Made by a program: the position numbers and the translations under genes. This document shows positions 36,137 through 47,386 of a DNA stretch of 64,000 bases, one piece after another. Source of the stretch: Pseudomonas laurylsulfativorans (GTDB lineage: Bacteria > Pseudomonadota > Gammaproteobacteria > Pseudomonadales > Pseudomonadaceae); contig NZ_MUJK01000012.1 of the NCBI RefSeq assembly GCF_002906155.1, forward strand, positions 108,960-172,959, given 5' to 3'. Positions within the stretch are counted from its first letter, which is position 1. The number at the start of each line of letters is the position of its first letter. Under the pieces are notes generated by a model that searched no databases, was not told the DNA's origin, and saw nothing but the letters and a program-made list of their open reading frames with translations.

Positions 36137-37039
36137 ATGAGCATGCAATGGAATCTGGAGCAGTTGCGGTTGTTTGTCAGCGTAGCGGAGCAGCGCTCGT
36201 TTTCTGCCGTGGCGCGGGATCAGCGCAAGGCGCAGTCGGCGGTCAGCAGTTCGATCGCGTTGCTGGAAGAAGACTTGGGCGTCAGCCTGTTCGACCGCAG
36301 CAGCGGCCGTCAGCCGAACCTCACTGAAGCTGGCACGGCTTTGCTGGATGAAGCGCGGGAAGTGCTGCGCCAATGCGAACGACTCAACGGTCGGGCATTG
36401 GCGATGATGCGCGGCCAGGAGGCACGACTGCGTGTGGCGCAGGATGAAGCGATGCCTTATCAGCCAATCATCGAAAGCTTCGAGGCCCTGGCGGAAAAAT
36501 TCCCCAGCCTTGAAGTGCAACTGACCAGCGCCGCCCAGGGCGATGTCGCGCGCAAACTGGTGGAGCGGCGTGCTGATCTGGGGTTGCTGTTCTTTCACGA
36601 TCAGATTCCCGAGGCGCTTGAGCGGCGGGTGCTGGGCAGCGTGGAAATGGTCACGGTGTGTGGCAAGGATCATCCGTTGGCGGGCAAAGGCTCGGTGGAC
36701 GGCCAACAACTGGCGCTACATCGGCAGTTGCTGATGTCCACGGAGTCGAGCATTTATCCCGGCAGTGATCCCGCCAGCCCGCAAGTCTGGCGCGCCGACA
36801 GTTTCTATGTGATGGCCGAATGGCTGGTGCGCGGCCTCGGCTGGGCCTGGTTGCCGCGCCACGTGGTGCAGTACCCGACGTATCAGAATCAGATGGTCGA
36901 ACTGGTCAGCGAATGGACTCCGCCGGCCCTGGTGGTGGAACTGGTATGGCGCCGGGACGAACCGCTCGGTCCGGCCGCGCGCTGGCTCGCCGAACGTTTT
37001 GCCGTGCACTTGCAGACGATAGGCGAAAAAAGCCGATAA
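36137..37039 (+). CDS. LysR-family transcriptional regulator
   Basis: The 300-aa protein starts at ATG 36137 (MSMQWNLEQLRLFV). The winged helix-turn-helix occupies residues 1-62, with RSFSAVARDQRKAQSAVSS as recognition region. The remainder is a periplasmic-binding-protein-like effector domain. It is divergent from the SMR gene with a 102-bp gap, the usual arrangement for a LysR regulator and its target. PA4989 is the likely ortholog. Confidence 0.88.
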   Translation: MSMQWNLEQLRLFVSVAEQRSFSAVARDQRKAQSAVSSSIALLEEDLGVSLFDRSSGRQPNLTEAGTALLDEAREVLRQCERLNGRALAMMRGQEARLRVAQDEAMPYQPIIESFEALAEKFPSLEVQLTSAAQGDVARKLVERRADLGLLFFHDQIPEALERRVLGSVEMVTVCGKDHPLAGKGSVDGQQLALHRQLLMSTESSIYPGSDPASPQVWRADSFYVMAEWLVRGLGWAWLPRHVVQYPTYQNQMVELVSEWTPPALVVELVWRRDEPLGPAARWLAERFAVHLQTIGEKSR

Positions 37040-37050
37040 ACTCCGCCGCC

Positions 37051-38328
37051 ATGAATAGAACTCTCTACACCGCGCTGTTTTATCTGGGGCTGCCATTGGT
37101 AGCGATTCGGCTTTGGCTGCGCGCGCGCAAGGCGCCGGCGTATGCCAGGCGCATCGGCGAGCGCTTTTCCTACGCAATGCCGGCGATGAAACCGGGCGGC
37201 ATCTGGGTGCATGCGGTCTCGGTGGGCGAAAGCATTGCTGCCGCACCGATGATCCGCGCCTTGTTGGCGCGTTATCCGAATCTGCCGATCACCGTGACCT
37301 GCATGACGCCGACCGGTTCGGAACGCATCCTGGCACTGTTCGCCAATGAGCCGCGCATCCAGCACTGTTATCTGCCTTACGACCTGCCTTGCGCGGCACG
37401 GCGCTTCCTCGATCGGGTCCAGCCGAAACTGGCGGTGATCATGGAAACCGAACTGTGGCCCAACCATATCCATCAATGTGCCAAGCGCGGGATCCCCGTG
37501 GCGTTGGCCAATGCGCGACTGTCCGAGCGGTCGGCCAGGGGCTACGGCCGGTTCCGCAAGCTGACCCAGCCGATGCTGGCCGAGATGAGCCTGTTCGCGG
37601 TGCAGACCGAAGCCGAAGCCCAACGTTTCCGGAATCTCGGCGCACGGGCGGAAACCGTCGAAGTGACCGGTTCGATCAAGTTCGACCTGACCATCGACCC
37701 GCAACTGCTTGAGCGCGCCAACCAATTGCGCGGGCAATGGCAAGCGCTGGAGCGACCGGTGTGGATCGCCGCCAGTACCCATGACGGCGAGGACGAGGTG
37801 GTGCTGGCGGCCCATCGTCAGTTACTGGCCAGTCACCCCGATGCCTTGCTGATTCTGGTGCCGCGTCATCCGGAGCGCTTCAATTCGGTGTACGGGTTGT
37901 GCCAGCAACAAGGGTTTGCCACGGTCCGCCGTTCCAGCGGCGATGCGGTCAGTGCCAATACGTCGGTGCTGCTGGGCGACACCATGGGCGAGTTGCTGTT
38001 TCTCTACGCCCTGGCTGACAGTGCATTCGTCGGCGGTAGCCTGGTGCCCAATGGCGGGCATAACCTGCTGGAGCCGGCGGCCCTGGCGAAACCGGTGCTG
38101 AGCGGGCCGCATCTTTTCAACTTCCTCGAAATCGCCGCGCAGTTGCGCAGTGCCGGGGCGTTGCAGGAAGTGGAGGATGCCGAAGGGCTGGCGGTGGCGG
38201 TGCAGAGACTGTTCGAACTGCCCCGTGATGCGCAGCGCATGGCAGAGGCCGGGTTGAAAGTGATGCGCACCAATCAGGGGGCGTTGCAGCGGTTGCTGGA
38301 TGGGTTGGGGCGGTTGATCGACCGCTAG
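37051..38328 (+). CDS. waaA: Kdo transferase
   Basis: The 425-aa GT30 enzyme adds Kdo residues to lipid IVA, giving the acceptor for WaaC. The N-terminal membrane anchor (about 4-20) is followed by ARRIGERF and the signature GGIWVHAVSVGESIAA with the catalytic Glu. The donor-binding half has LVPRHPERF and GGSLVPNGGHNLLEPA. The true start is ATG 37051, 11 bp after the LysR stop; a longer frame from 36820 lies inside the regulator gene. Confidence 0.95.
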   Translation: MNRTLYTALFYLGLPLVAIRLWLRARKAPAYARRIGERFSYAMPAMKPGGIWVHAVSVGESIAAAPMIRALLARYPNLPITVTCMTPTGSERILALFANEPRIQHCYLPYDLPCAARRFLDRVQPKLAVIMETELWPNHIHQCAKRGIPVALANARLSERSARGYGRFRKLTQPMLAEMSLFAVQTEAEAQRFRNLGARAETVEVTGSIKFDLTIDPQLLERANQLRGQWQALERPVWIAASTHDGEDEVVLAAHRQLLASHPDALLILVPRHPERFNSVYGLCQQQGFATVRRSSGDAVSANTSVLLGDTMGELLFLYALADSAFVGGSLVPNGGHNLLEPAALAKPVLSGPHLFNFLEIAAQLRSAGALQEVEDAEGLAVAVQRLFELPRDAQRMAEAGLKVMRTNQGALQRLLDGLGRLIDR

Positions 38329-38343
38329 ACCACGCTGTATCCA

Positions 38344-38401
38344 TTCGCGAGCAGGCTCGCTCCCATATTCGAAACACTGTGGGAGCGAGCCTGCTCGCGA
38401 A
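38344..38401. repeat. Compact REP pair between convergent genes
   Basis: TTCGCGAGCAGGCTCGCTCCCA is followed after 13 bases by its inverted copy. The short spacing makes one long cruciform between waaA and the TolC gene, which could terminate both transcripts. Confidence 0.85.
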
Positions 38402-38411
38402 GCTTTTGCTT

Positions 38412-39851
38412 TTACTGATCAGGGCGCGCTTTTAACTGCTCCTCTGCCGCCTTGGCCAGGTCCGGTGGCAGGAAGTCCTTGTCCGGGTTGTAGTTCGGAT
38501 TGAGCCAGCGTGCCAGGTTTTGCAGATCCCCCGGACTCAACGTGCCGGCCTGTTGCTTCAAGCGCAGGTTGTCGAGGATGTAGTCATAGCGGGTGTTGTT
38601 GTAGTCGCGCACCGAGCTGTAGAGCTGACGCTGCGCATCCAGCACGTCGACGATGTTTCGCGTACCCACCTGATAACCGATTTCAGTCGCTTCCACCGCG
38701 CTCTGGTTGGAGATGATCGATTGCTTGCGCGCCTGTACCTGCTCGACATCGGTGTTCACCGCGCGGTGCAGGTCGCGGGTGTTTTCCACGATGCTGCGGC
38801 GCAGGGATTCGCGTTGCTGCTCGGTCTGGTCCAGTTGTGCATACGACTGGCGCACTTGGGAGTTGATCAAGCCACCGCTGTAGATCGGGATGTTCAGTTG
38901 CAGGCCCACGGTCGTTTGCTCGACGTTGCCGCCGTACGCCTGGGGCAGGTTGTTCGGGTTGCTGAAGCCCAGGGCGTCGTTGTCACCCTTCTCGTACTTG
39001 GCGATCGCATCAACCGTTGGCAAGTGCCCGGACTTGCGTTGCTTGAGGGTTTGCTCGGCGGCGCTGACGGCATAGTTGCTGGCCAACAGATTGAGGTTCT
39101 GCCTGCCCGCCGTTTCGACCCAGGCCTTGGCGTCGTTCGGAACTGGCGGCAGGATCGGCAGGTTATGGCTGATGCCCCAGATCGAGTTGTACTGACGGTT
39201 GGTCAGGGTGATCAAAGCTTCAAAGGCGTCGTCCACCTGGCGCTGCGCAACGATGCGGTTGGCGCGTGCGGTGTCGTAGCTGGCTTGTGAGTTCAATACG
39301 TCCGTCTTGTCCGAAAGGCCGACATCGAAACGCTCGTTGGATTGATCGAGCTGGCGTTTGAACGCCGCTTCTTCGGCCTTGGTCGAGGCCAGGTTGTCCT
39401 GGCTGCGCAGCACGTTGAAATAGCTGTCAGCGGTTTGCAGGATCAGGTTCTGCTCGGTCGCCGAGAGCTGCAGGGCAGCCTGTTCGTTGACTTCCTTGGC
39501 GGCCTGGAACTGGAACCAGCGATCGGCGCGGAACAGTGGCTGCGCCAACGTGGCCTGGTAAGAGTGAGCATCACGGTTGTTCGTGCCCGAAGGTTGATCG
39601 AGCGACGTGCGCACCTCGGCAACATTGGCGCCGCCCGAGAGGTTCGGCAGCAACCCGGCGCGGGCCTGTGGCACAACTTCCTTCTGCGCGCCGTATTGGG
39701 CGATGGCAGCGGCCAGATCGGAGTTGTTGTTTACGGCTTCCTGATAAACGCTGACGAGGTCCGTCTTGTTCGATAAGGGCGCATCTGCTGCCCAGGCCAT
39801 TCCGTTGGACGCACAAGACACGGCAAGGGCCAGTGAAAGTTTGCGCAGCAT
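38412..39851 (-). CDS. tolC: TolC-family outer-membrane channel protein
   Basis: The 479-aa protein has a cleavable signal peptide (MLRKLSLALAVSCASNGMAWA) and two repeats of the outer-membrane efflux domain with long coiled-coil segments (for example QARKQSIISNQSAVEATEIGYQVGTRNIVDVLDAQ). It forms the trimeric tunnel of tripartite efflux or type I secretion systems. PA4974 (opmH) beside thiC is the counterpart, and the closest E. coli type is TolC itself. It is divergent from the thiC leader. No inner-membrane pump is adjacent. Confidence 0.92.
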   Translation of the reverse strand: MLRKLSLALAVSCASNGMAWAADAPLSNKTDLVSVYQEAVNNNSDLAAAIAQYGAQKEVVPQARAGLLPNLSGGANVAEVRTSLDQPSGTNNRDAHSYQATLAQPLFRADRWFQFQAAKEVNEQAALQLSATEQNLILQTADSYFNVLRSQDNLASTKAEEAAFKRQLDQSNERFDVGLSDKTDVLNSQASYDTARANRIVAQRQVDDAFEALITLTNRQYNSIWGISHNLPILPPVPNDAKAWVETAGRQNLNLLASNYAVSAAEQTLKQRKSGHLPTVDAIAKYEKGDNDALGFSNPNNLPQAYGGNVEQTTVGLQLNIPIYSGGLINSQVRQSYAQLDQTEQQRESLRRSIVENTRDLHRAVNTDVEQVQARKQSIISNQSAVEATEIGYQVGTRNIVDVLDAQRQLYSSVRDYNNTRYDYILDNLRLKQQAGTLSPGDLQNLARWLNPNYNPDKDFLPPDLAKAAEEQLKARPDQ

Positions 39852-40022
39852 AGACGATCCCTAGAATTGATATTACACAGGTAATTTGAGCGCCAAGGCT
39901 AAGGCCCTGCTTTGACAGCGTCAATGCGCGGCTCAGCGTAGCGAGTGTAGTTGTGCATTCAGGTGGCAACAATCCTGATACTGCGTGTAATAACGCCATT
40001 CATCATGGTATTTGCAGTGGGG

Positions 40023-40052
40023 TTGGCGTTCTTTGCCAGTTGTGTCTAGACT
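40023..40052 (+). promoter_or_regulatory. Candidate thiC promoter
   Basis: TTGGCG (40023-40028) and TAGACT (40047-40052) are 18 bp apart, just ahead of the riboswitch aptamer, so transcription would start near its 5' stem. Weak consensus; the position is the main argument. Confidence 0.35.
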
Positions 40053-40060
40053 GGCCGGGT

Positions 40061-40151
40061 TCTTGTCGGGGTGCCTTGCTATGAGGCTGAGATCGAATAA
40101 TTTCGGATCCCGTTGAACCTGATCAGGTTAGCGCCTGCGTAGGGAACAAGA
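40061..40151 (+). promoter_or_regulatory. TPP riboswitch (THI box)
   Basis: The conserved thi-box sequences are present: GGGGTGCC, GGCTGAGAT and ACCTGATCAGGTTAGCGCCTGCGTAGGGAA. The closing P1 stem is TCTTGT (40061-40066) with ACAAGA (40146-40151). It lies 175 bp upstream of thiC. Binding of thiamine pyrophosphate should lower thiC expression. I see no clear T-run terminator in the expression platform, so control of translation is more likely than attenuation. Confidence 0.95.
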
Positions 40152-40326
40152 TTTCTCGTCACCCGGCGAGTCCTCTTGTGCTTCGTCCGGGATGTTGTTC
40201 GACAATCGAACACCCCTCGAGCACTGAGCACAGCACAGCTGGTTTTCCCAGCGCCCGTGCGTCCATTCGTTTACAGGTTCGCTCCGACAAAAATCCACTG
40301 CCTGGATGCTGTCTGGAGAGCCCGTG

Positions 40327-42216
<1,890 letters not shown>

Positions 42217-42247
42217 TCTGATAGATCGGCGGTGTACGCACCGCCGT

Positions 42248-42323
42248 CTTCGCGAGCAGGCTCGCTCCCACAGGGGATTTGTGAACGACGCAAACCCAAT
42301 GTGGGAGCGAGCCTGCTCGCGAA
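42248..42323. repeat. REP pair, GAGCCTGCTCGCGA class
   Basis: Inverted arms at 42248-42271 and 42299-42323 share TTCGCGAGCAGGCTCGCTCCCA. They sit between thiC and cytX. Confidence 0.85.
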
Positions 42324-42365
42324 GGCAATCAAGAAAACAACAAATGTCCCTCTGAGATAACACCC

Positions 42366-43658
42366 TTGAGCATTCAACCCAGCACTTACTCCCCCGATAT
42401 CGCGGTGCCGACCGACAAACGTGTCTTCGGCGGCCGTGATCTGTTTTCCCTGTGGTTCTCCCTCGGCATCGGCCTGATGGTGTTGCAAACCGGTGCATTG
42501 CTCGCACCGGGCCTGGGCCTGTCCGGTTCGTTGCTGGCGATTTTTCTCGGCACCCTGGTCGGCGTTCTGCTGCTGGCGGCGGTCGGGGTGATTGGCAGTG
42601 ACACCGGCCTGTCGTCGATGGCCGCACTCAAGCTCAGCCTCGGCACCAAAGGTGCGAGCCTGCCGGCGGTACTGAACCTGCTGCAATTGATCGGCTGGGG
42701 GTCGTTCGAAATCATCGTCATGCGCGATGCTGCCAGCCTGTTGGGCGCCAAAGCCGTCAGTGAAGGCAGCCTGATGTCCAATCCCGTACTCTGGACCCTG
42801 TTTTTCGGCGCCCTGGCGACCTTGCTGGCGGTCAGCGGTCCGCTGACTTTCGTGCGACAGATCCTGCGCAAATGGGGTATCTGGCTGCTGCTGGCCGCTT
42901 GCACCTGGCTGACCTGGAACCTGTTTGCCAAGGCCGATCTGGCTGCATTGTGGGCCCAGGCCGGTGACGGTTCGATGCCGTTTGCCGTGGGTTTCGACAT
43001 CGCCATTGCCATGCCGCTGTCGTGGCTGCCGCTGATCGCCGACTACTCGCGCTTCGGCAAGCGGGCGAAAAACGTCTTCGGTGGCACCGCCATCGGTTTC
43101 TTTATCGGTAATTTCTGGCTGATGAGCCTGGGCGTGGCCTACACCCTGGCGTTTGCGCCGAGCGGGGAAGTCAATGCCTTGCTGCTGGCGCTGGCCGGTG
43201 CCGGCCTGGGGATTCCGCTGCTGCTGATTCTGCTGGATGAATCGGAAAACGCCTTTGCCGATATTCACTCGGCGGCGGTGTCCAGCGGGATTCTGTTGCG
43301 TGCCAAAGTCGAGCACCTGGCCCTGGCCATTGGCGTCATCTGCACGCTGATTGCCCTGCTGGCGCCCCTGGCCCAGTACCAGAACTTCCTGCTGCTGATC
43401 GGTTCGGTATTCGCGCCGTTGTTCGGCGTGGTGCTGGTGGACCACTTCATCCTGCGCAAACGTAGCGGCCAGGTGGCCTCGGCCGCGCTGCGCTGGCCGG
43501 CGCTACTCGCCTGGCTGGGCGGGGTCAGCACCTATCATTTGCTGGCCAATCTGTACCCGGATGTCGGCGCCACCCTGCCGGCGCTGGTCCTGGCAGGGCT
43601 GCTGCAGTTTGTGCTGGGCCGGGCCTTCAGTTACGGCCGGGAAACAGCTCGGGTTTGA
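42366..43658 (+). CDS. cytX: NCS1 permease, putative hydroxymethylpyrimidine transporter
   Basis: The 430-aa NCS1-family permease has about 12 hydrophobic helices. It starts at TTG 42366 with GAGATAA upstream. FGGRDLFSLWFSLGIGLMVLQTGA and QLIGWGSFEIIVMRDAA are NCS1 helix 1 and 3 signatures. CytX proteins are assigned to HMP uptake because they cluster with thi genes or lie under TPP riboswitches; here thiC is directly upstream. It is probably read through from thiC. Its last 32 bp overlap the opposing lipoprotein gene. Confidence 0.85.
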   Translation: MSIQPSTYSPDIAVPTDKRVFGGRDLFSLWFSLGIGLMVLQTGALLAPGLGLSGSLLAIFLGTLVGVLLLAAVGVIGSDTGLSSMAALKLSLGTKGASLPAVLNLLQLIGWGSFEIIVMRDAASLLGAKAVSEGSLMSNPVLWTLFFGALATLLAVSGPLTFVRQILRKWGIWLLLAACTWLTWNLFAKADLAALWAQAGDGSMPFAVGFDIAIAMPLSWLPLIADYSRFGKRAKNVFGGTAIGFFIGNFWLMSLGVAYTLAFAPSGEVNALLLALAGAGLGIPLLLILLDESENAFADIHSAAVSSGILLRAKVEHLALAIGVICTLIALLAPLAQYQNFLLLIGSVFAPLFGVVLVDHFILRKRSGQVASAALRWPALLAWLGGVSTYHLLANLYPDVGATLPALVLAGLLQFVLGRAFSYGRETARV

Positions 43659-44373
43659 TGATGCCGTTCAGGCGAGGGTAGGGGATCTTCAGTTCGACAT
43701 GGCCCAGCGCGTAAGGCGCGATGGTGCTGGTTTCGTACTTGAGGATCACCCCGCCGTAGGTCAGCGCCACGTTCTGGGTTTTCTGGAACGGCCAGCTCTT
43801 CACGAACTCCGCTTCCTGATCGAGCTTGGTGCTGATCAGCCAGCTGTTATGTGCGACTTGCGCCGCTTTCCAGAAAGCGTCTTCCTGGCCCGGCACCAGC
43901 ATGTCCGACAGTGTCAGCACTTTGTGCTGCTGGCGCGAATAGTTGATGAAACCTCGGCCCGGCGTGCCATGGGCACCGCCGGTGTCCAGGTAGCTGGAGA
44001 GTTCGATGATCACCAAGCCGTCATGCTGTTCACGTACCTTCGCCTGCAGATAGCTGCTGTTGCGCGGGCCGGCGGTGCGCAAAAACTCTTCGCGATAGGC
44101 CGCCAGGGTCGGTGCCACTGGGGCTTCGGGCGAGGTGCGGGTCATTTGCAGCAGGCGTTTTTCGATGATGCCGTCCAATTGCGGTTCGGCCGGGAAGTGC
44201 AACGTGTCGATGTTGACCAGCGGGCAATCCGGGTTGCTGCAACCGGGTTTGAGCTGTTCAGAGGCGTCGCGGGTGGTTTCCAGCGGCGTCCGGTAGTTGG
44301 GCTGGAACAGGCTCGCGCAAGCGCCCAGGGTCAGGGCAATAGCGGCCACGGAGGCGATTTTGAAAAGCGACAT
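43627..44373 (-). CDS. RsiV/DUF3298-like lipoprotein
   Basis: The 248-aa protein starts at ATG 44373 behind AGGAC; a longer frame to 44430 lacks support. The signal peptide ends in the lipobox TLGAC (Cys about 19). The mature part resembles the DUF4163-DUF3298 module of RsiV-like proteins: SSYLDTGGAHGTPGRGFINYS and LTLSDMLVPG. The role is unknown, and some relatives bind lysozyme. It overlaps the cytX 3' end tail-to-tail. Confidence 0.75.
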   Translation of the reverse strand: MSLFKIASVAAIALTLGACASLFQPNYRTPLETTRDASEQLKPGCSNPDCPLVNIDTLHFPAEPQLDGIIEKRLLQMTRTSPEAPVAPTLAAYREEFLRTAGPRNSSYLQAKVREQHDGLVIIELSSYLDTGGAHGTPGRGFINYSRQQHKVLTLSDMLVPGQEDAFWKAAQVAHNSWLISTKLDQEAEFVKSWPFQKTQNVALTYGGVILKYETSTIAPYALGHVELKIPYPRLNGIIKPELFPGRN

Positions 44374-44587
44374 GGGCGTCCTTTCTGAAACAGGGGAAGG
44401 CAAAAAGTTACCGGCTTCGACTCTCAACAAAGCAGTCAGTTCGCCACTAAGCTAATTAGAGTGGGTTTCGCCCTCACCGTCCATCCCGCTGACGGGAAAG
44501 GGGCTGCATCAAACGTCACGGGCGCGTTAGGATGGCGCGAAGTCGAGGTGGGAGCCTCGTTGAGGATTTGCAGTAACGAGGATAGTC

Positions 44588-45205
44588 ATGACGGATTTTG
44601 CCAACGCCATTCCGACCGCCGTTGATATCGTGCGGCGCGAAAAGTGCTACGAGGGCTTCTACAAACTCGAACGCGTGCACTTGCGCCACGAATTGTTCGC
44701 CGGGGGCATGAGCCGTGAGATCAATCGAGAAGTGTTCGTTCGCCATGACGCGGTCTGCATGCTGCCTTACGACCCGCAGCGCGATGAAGTGGTGCTGATC
44801 GAGCAGTTTCGCGTCGGTGCCATGGGCAAGACCGACAACCCGTGGCTGATCGAACTGGTCGCTGGTCTGATCGACAAGGAAGAAGTGCCGGAAGCAGTTG
44901 CTCACCGCGAGGCGCAGGAGGAAGCTGGGCTGGAAATCGGGGCGCTCTGGCCGATGCTCAAATACTTTCCATCGCCGGGCGGCAGCAACGAATTCGTGCA
45001 CCTGTACTTGGGGCGTTGCAACAGTACCGGGGTTGGCGGCCTGCATGGGCTGGAGGAAGAGGCAGAAGATATCCGCGTCACGGTCTGGGCTTTTGAAGAT
45101 GCCCTGCAAGCCGTACGCGACGGGCGTATTGCCAACGCGGCGAGCATCATTGCCTTGCAATGGCTGGCTTTGAACCGCGTTGAAGTGAGGGGGTTATGGT
45201 CGTAA
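44588..45205 (+). CDS. nudF: ADP-ribose pyrophosphatase (Nudix)
   Basis: The 205-aa Nudix hydrolase splits ADP-ribose to AMP and ribose 5-phosphate. The intact Nudix box begins at GLIDKEE and ends with REAQEEAGL, the exact G-x5-E-x7-REUxEExGU spacing. SPGGSNEF with the following HLYLGRC is typical of the ADPRase subfamily. It overlaps the DUF1249 gene by 10 bp, and the order nudF-yqiB-cpdA-yqiA-parE is shared with E. coli. Confidence 0.92.
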   Translation: MTDFANAIPTAVDIVRREKCYEGFYKLERVHLRHELFAGGMSREINREVFVRHDAVCMLPYDPQRDEVVLIEQFRVGAMGKTDNPWLIELVAGLIDKEEVPEAVAHREAQEEAGLEIGALWPMLKYFPSPGGSNEFVHLYLGRCNSTGVGGLHGLEEEAEDIRVTVWAFEDALQAVRDGRIANAASIIALQWLALNRVEVRGLWS

Positions 45206-45648
45206 ACAAGCTGCGCGATCGCTATCGGGTGGACCTGGTGGGGCTGCAAGCGTCTTGCGAGGCGAACTACGCGCGCCTGATGCGACTGCTGCCGGACATG
45301 CGCGGCGAGCCCGCCGCGCGGCGCATCGCCGTGACCCATGGCGACCAGATGCTCGGCGTGCTGGCGCTCGAAGTGCTGCTGACCTGTCCTTACACCACGA
45401 CCCTGCAAGTGCGTCAGGAACACAGCCTGCCGTGGCTGCCGGTGCCGCAACTGGAAGTGCAGGTCTATCACGACGCGCGCATGGCCGAAGTGGTCAGCGC
45501 CGAGCATGCACGACGCTTTCGCGGCATCTATCCTTACCCGAACGCCTCGATGCACCAGCCGGACGAGAAGGCTCAACTGAACATGTTTCTGGGCGAATGG
45601 TTGAGCCATTGCCTGGCACTGGGGCATGAGTACGAAGTAGTACGTTAA
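45196..45648 (+). CDS. yqiB: DUF1249 (YqiB) family protein
   Basis: The 150-aa protein of unknown function begins at ATG 45196, inside nudF. It contains NYARLMRLLPDM, the central LEVQVYHDARMAEVV and the conserved end YPYPNASMHQPDEKAQLNMFLGEWL. YqiB is always found between nudF and cpdA in gammaproteobacteria, suggesting a role in nucleotide turnover, but no activity is established that I know of. Confidence 0.88.
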   Translation: MVVNKLRDRYRVDLVGLQASCEANYARLMRLLPDMRGEPAARRIAVTHGDQMLGVLALEVLLTCPYTTTLQVRQEHSLPWLPVPQLEVQVYHDARMAEVVSAEHARRFRGIYPYPNASMHQPDEKAQLNMFLGEWLSHCLALGHEYEVVR

Positions 45649-45760
45649 CTGTGAACCGCAGTTGTGAACTGCGTCAGGTTCACAGGTTTCCCCTTTCGAT
45701 CATCCCCCAGCATAATTGGCGCACTTACCTATCCCCGTGATCACGCCCTGGGAGAACGCC

Positions 45761-46576
45761 TTGCCGAGCGTATCCACATTGACCACCGCCGATCCGGCGT
45801 TGCTGGTGCAACTCTCCGACAGTCATCTGTTTGCCGAAGCGGACGGCACGTTGCTGGGCATGAACACCCGCGACAGCCTGCAAAAGGTCATCGAACTGGT
45901 GCACGCACAACAGCCGCGGATCGATTTGATCCTGGCCACGGGTGATTTGTCCCAGGACGGGACGCTGGAGTCCTACCGGCAATTTCGCGACATGACGCGC
46001 CAGCTCGATGCGCCGGCGCGCTGGATTCCCGGCAATCACGACGAACCGCAGATCATGGCCGAGGCGGCGGTGCAGAGCGCCTTGCTCGAACCGGTGGTGG
46101 ATATCGGCAACTGGCGGGTCACGTTGCTCGATTCGGCGGTGCCGGGTTCGGTGCCGGGGTATTTGCAGGACGAACAATTGCAGTTGCTCGCCCGCTCGTT
46201 GAGTGAAGCGCCGGAACGCCATCATCTGGTGTGTTTCCACCATCATCCGGTGTCGATTGGTTGTGCGTGGATGGAGCCTATCGGCCTGCGTAATCCCGAG
46301 GCGTTTTTTGAAGTGCTGGATCGTTTTCCACAGGTGCGTGCCGTGTTGTGGGGGCATGTGCATCAGGAAATCGATCAATTACGTAACGGCGTGCGTCTGA
46401 TTGCATCGCCCTCGACCTGCATCCAGTTCGAACCGGGCAGCGAAGATTTCAAGGTCGGGGAGCAGGCGCCGGGCTATCGCTGGTTGCGACTGCTGCCCGA
46501 CGGGCGGCTGGAAACCGGGGTGGAGCGGGTTACCGGGTTTGATTTCACGGTGGATTACGGTTCCAACGGTTACTGA
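45761..46576 (+). CDS. cpdA: 3',5'-cyclic-AMP phosphodiesterase
   Basis: The 271-aa metallophosphoesterase hydrolyses cAMP and so tunes Vfr/CRP signalling. The metal motifs are DSHLF, GDLSQDG, GNHDEP, HHHPV and GHVHQE, in class III cyclic nucleotide phosphodiesterase order. I choose TTG 45761 because GGGAG lies seven bases upstream; the same frame extends to TTG 45716 without a ribosome site. Confidence 0.92.
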   Translation: MPSVSTLTTADPALLVQLSDSHLFAEADGTLLGMNTRDSLQKVIELVHAQQPRIDLILATGDLSQDGTLESYRQFRDMTRQLDAPARWIPGNHDEPQIMAEAAVQSALLEPVVDIGNWRVTLLDSAVPGSVPGYLQDEQLQLLARSLSEAPERHHLVCFHHHPVSIGCAWMEPIGLRNPEAFFEVLDRFPQVRAVLWGHVHQEIDQLRNGVRLIASPSTCIQFEPGSEDFKVGEQAPGYRWLRLLPDGRLETGVERVTGFDFTVDYGSNGY

Positions 46577-46588
46577 AACACCCCCCCT

Positions 46589-46688
46589 TGTAGGCGCGAG
46601 CTTGCTCGCGATTAACCTGAGAGCGCCGCGGGGCGCCAGGTTTTCACCGTTATCGTTGACGACCATCGCGAGCAAGCTCGCTCCTACA
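46589..46688. repeat. REP pair, GCGAGCTTGCTCGCGA class
   Basis: The arm TGTAGGCGCGAGCTTGCTCGCGA is inverted at about 46666-46688 (TCGCGAGCAAGCTCGCTCCTACA). The two arms differ at one outer position. They lie between cpdA and yqiA. Confidence 0.85.
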
Positions 46689-46727
46689 GTAAACTCCGCC
46701 TCTTTAGCCGACGCGCAAGGGGCTCAA

Positions 46728-47336
46728 ATGTCCGGTTCGATCCTTTATATCCACGGCTTCAACAGCTCGCCGTTGTCGAAGAAGGCCTGTCAGTTGATCG
46801 CGGTGATGGAGCGCCTGGGCCTGAGCGAACACTTGCGCGTTCCGGCATTGCACCATCACCCGCGCCAGGCAATCGCGCAGCTTGAGCAGGCGATTGCCGA
46901 GCTGGGGCGGCCATTGCTGGTCGGCAGCTCACTCGGCGGCTACTATGCCACTCACCTGGCCGAGCGCCATGGCTTGAACGCCCTGTTGATCAACCCTGCC
47001 GTCAGCCCGCACCGGATGTTCGATGGCTTTCTGGGGACGCAGAAAAACCTGTATACCGAAGAGACTTGGGAAATGACCCACGACCACGTGACGGCCCTGG
47101 CTGAACTGGAAGTGCCGGCTCCCCAGGAGCCGCAGCGTTATCAGGTATGGTTGCAGACAGCTGACGAAACGCTGGACTATCGCCTCGCCCAGCAGTATTA
47201 CCGGGCATGCGCCTTGCGTATCCAGGCCGGCGGCGACCACAGCTTCCAGGGTTTTGCCTCGCGACTGCCGGCTATGTTGAGTTTTGCCGGCATTGGCGCC
47301 GATTTGTATCAGGCAATCGATTTCACCGCATTGTGA
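46728..47336 (+). CDS. yqiA: YqiA-family alpha/beta-hydrolase esterase
   Basis: The 202-aa alpha/beta hydrolase starts at ATG 46728 behind AAGGGG. The oxyanion region is YIHGFNSSP and the nucleophile is the second Ser of LLVGSSLGGYY. The terminal His lies in GGDHSFQGF. E. coli YqiA is an acyl-CoA thioesterase/esterase encoded immediately upstream of parE, as here. The longer frame from 46401 overlaps cpdA and is not used. Confidence 0.9.
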   Translation: MSGSILYIHGFNSSPLSKKACQLIAVMERLGLSEHLRVPALHHHPRQAIAQLEQAIAELGRPLLVGSSLGGYYATHLAERHGLNALLINPAVSPHRMFDGFLGTQKNLYTEETWEMTHDHVTALAELEVPAPQEPQRYQVWLQTADETLDYRLAQQYYRACALRIQAGGDHSFQGFASRLPAMLSFAGIGADLYQAIDFTAL

Positions 47337-47386
47337 GCGATAGCCCCATGAATTCTTTTTTCACCGAACATTGACGACGAGAACCC

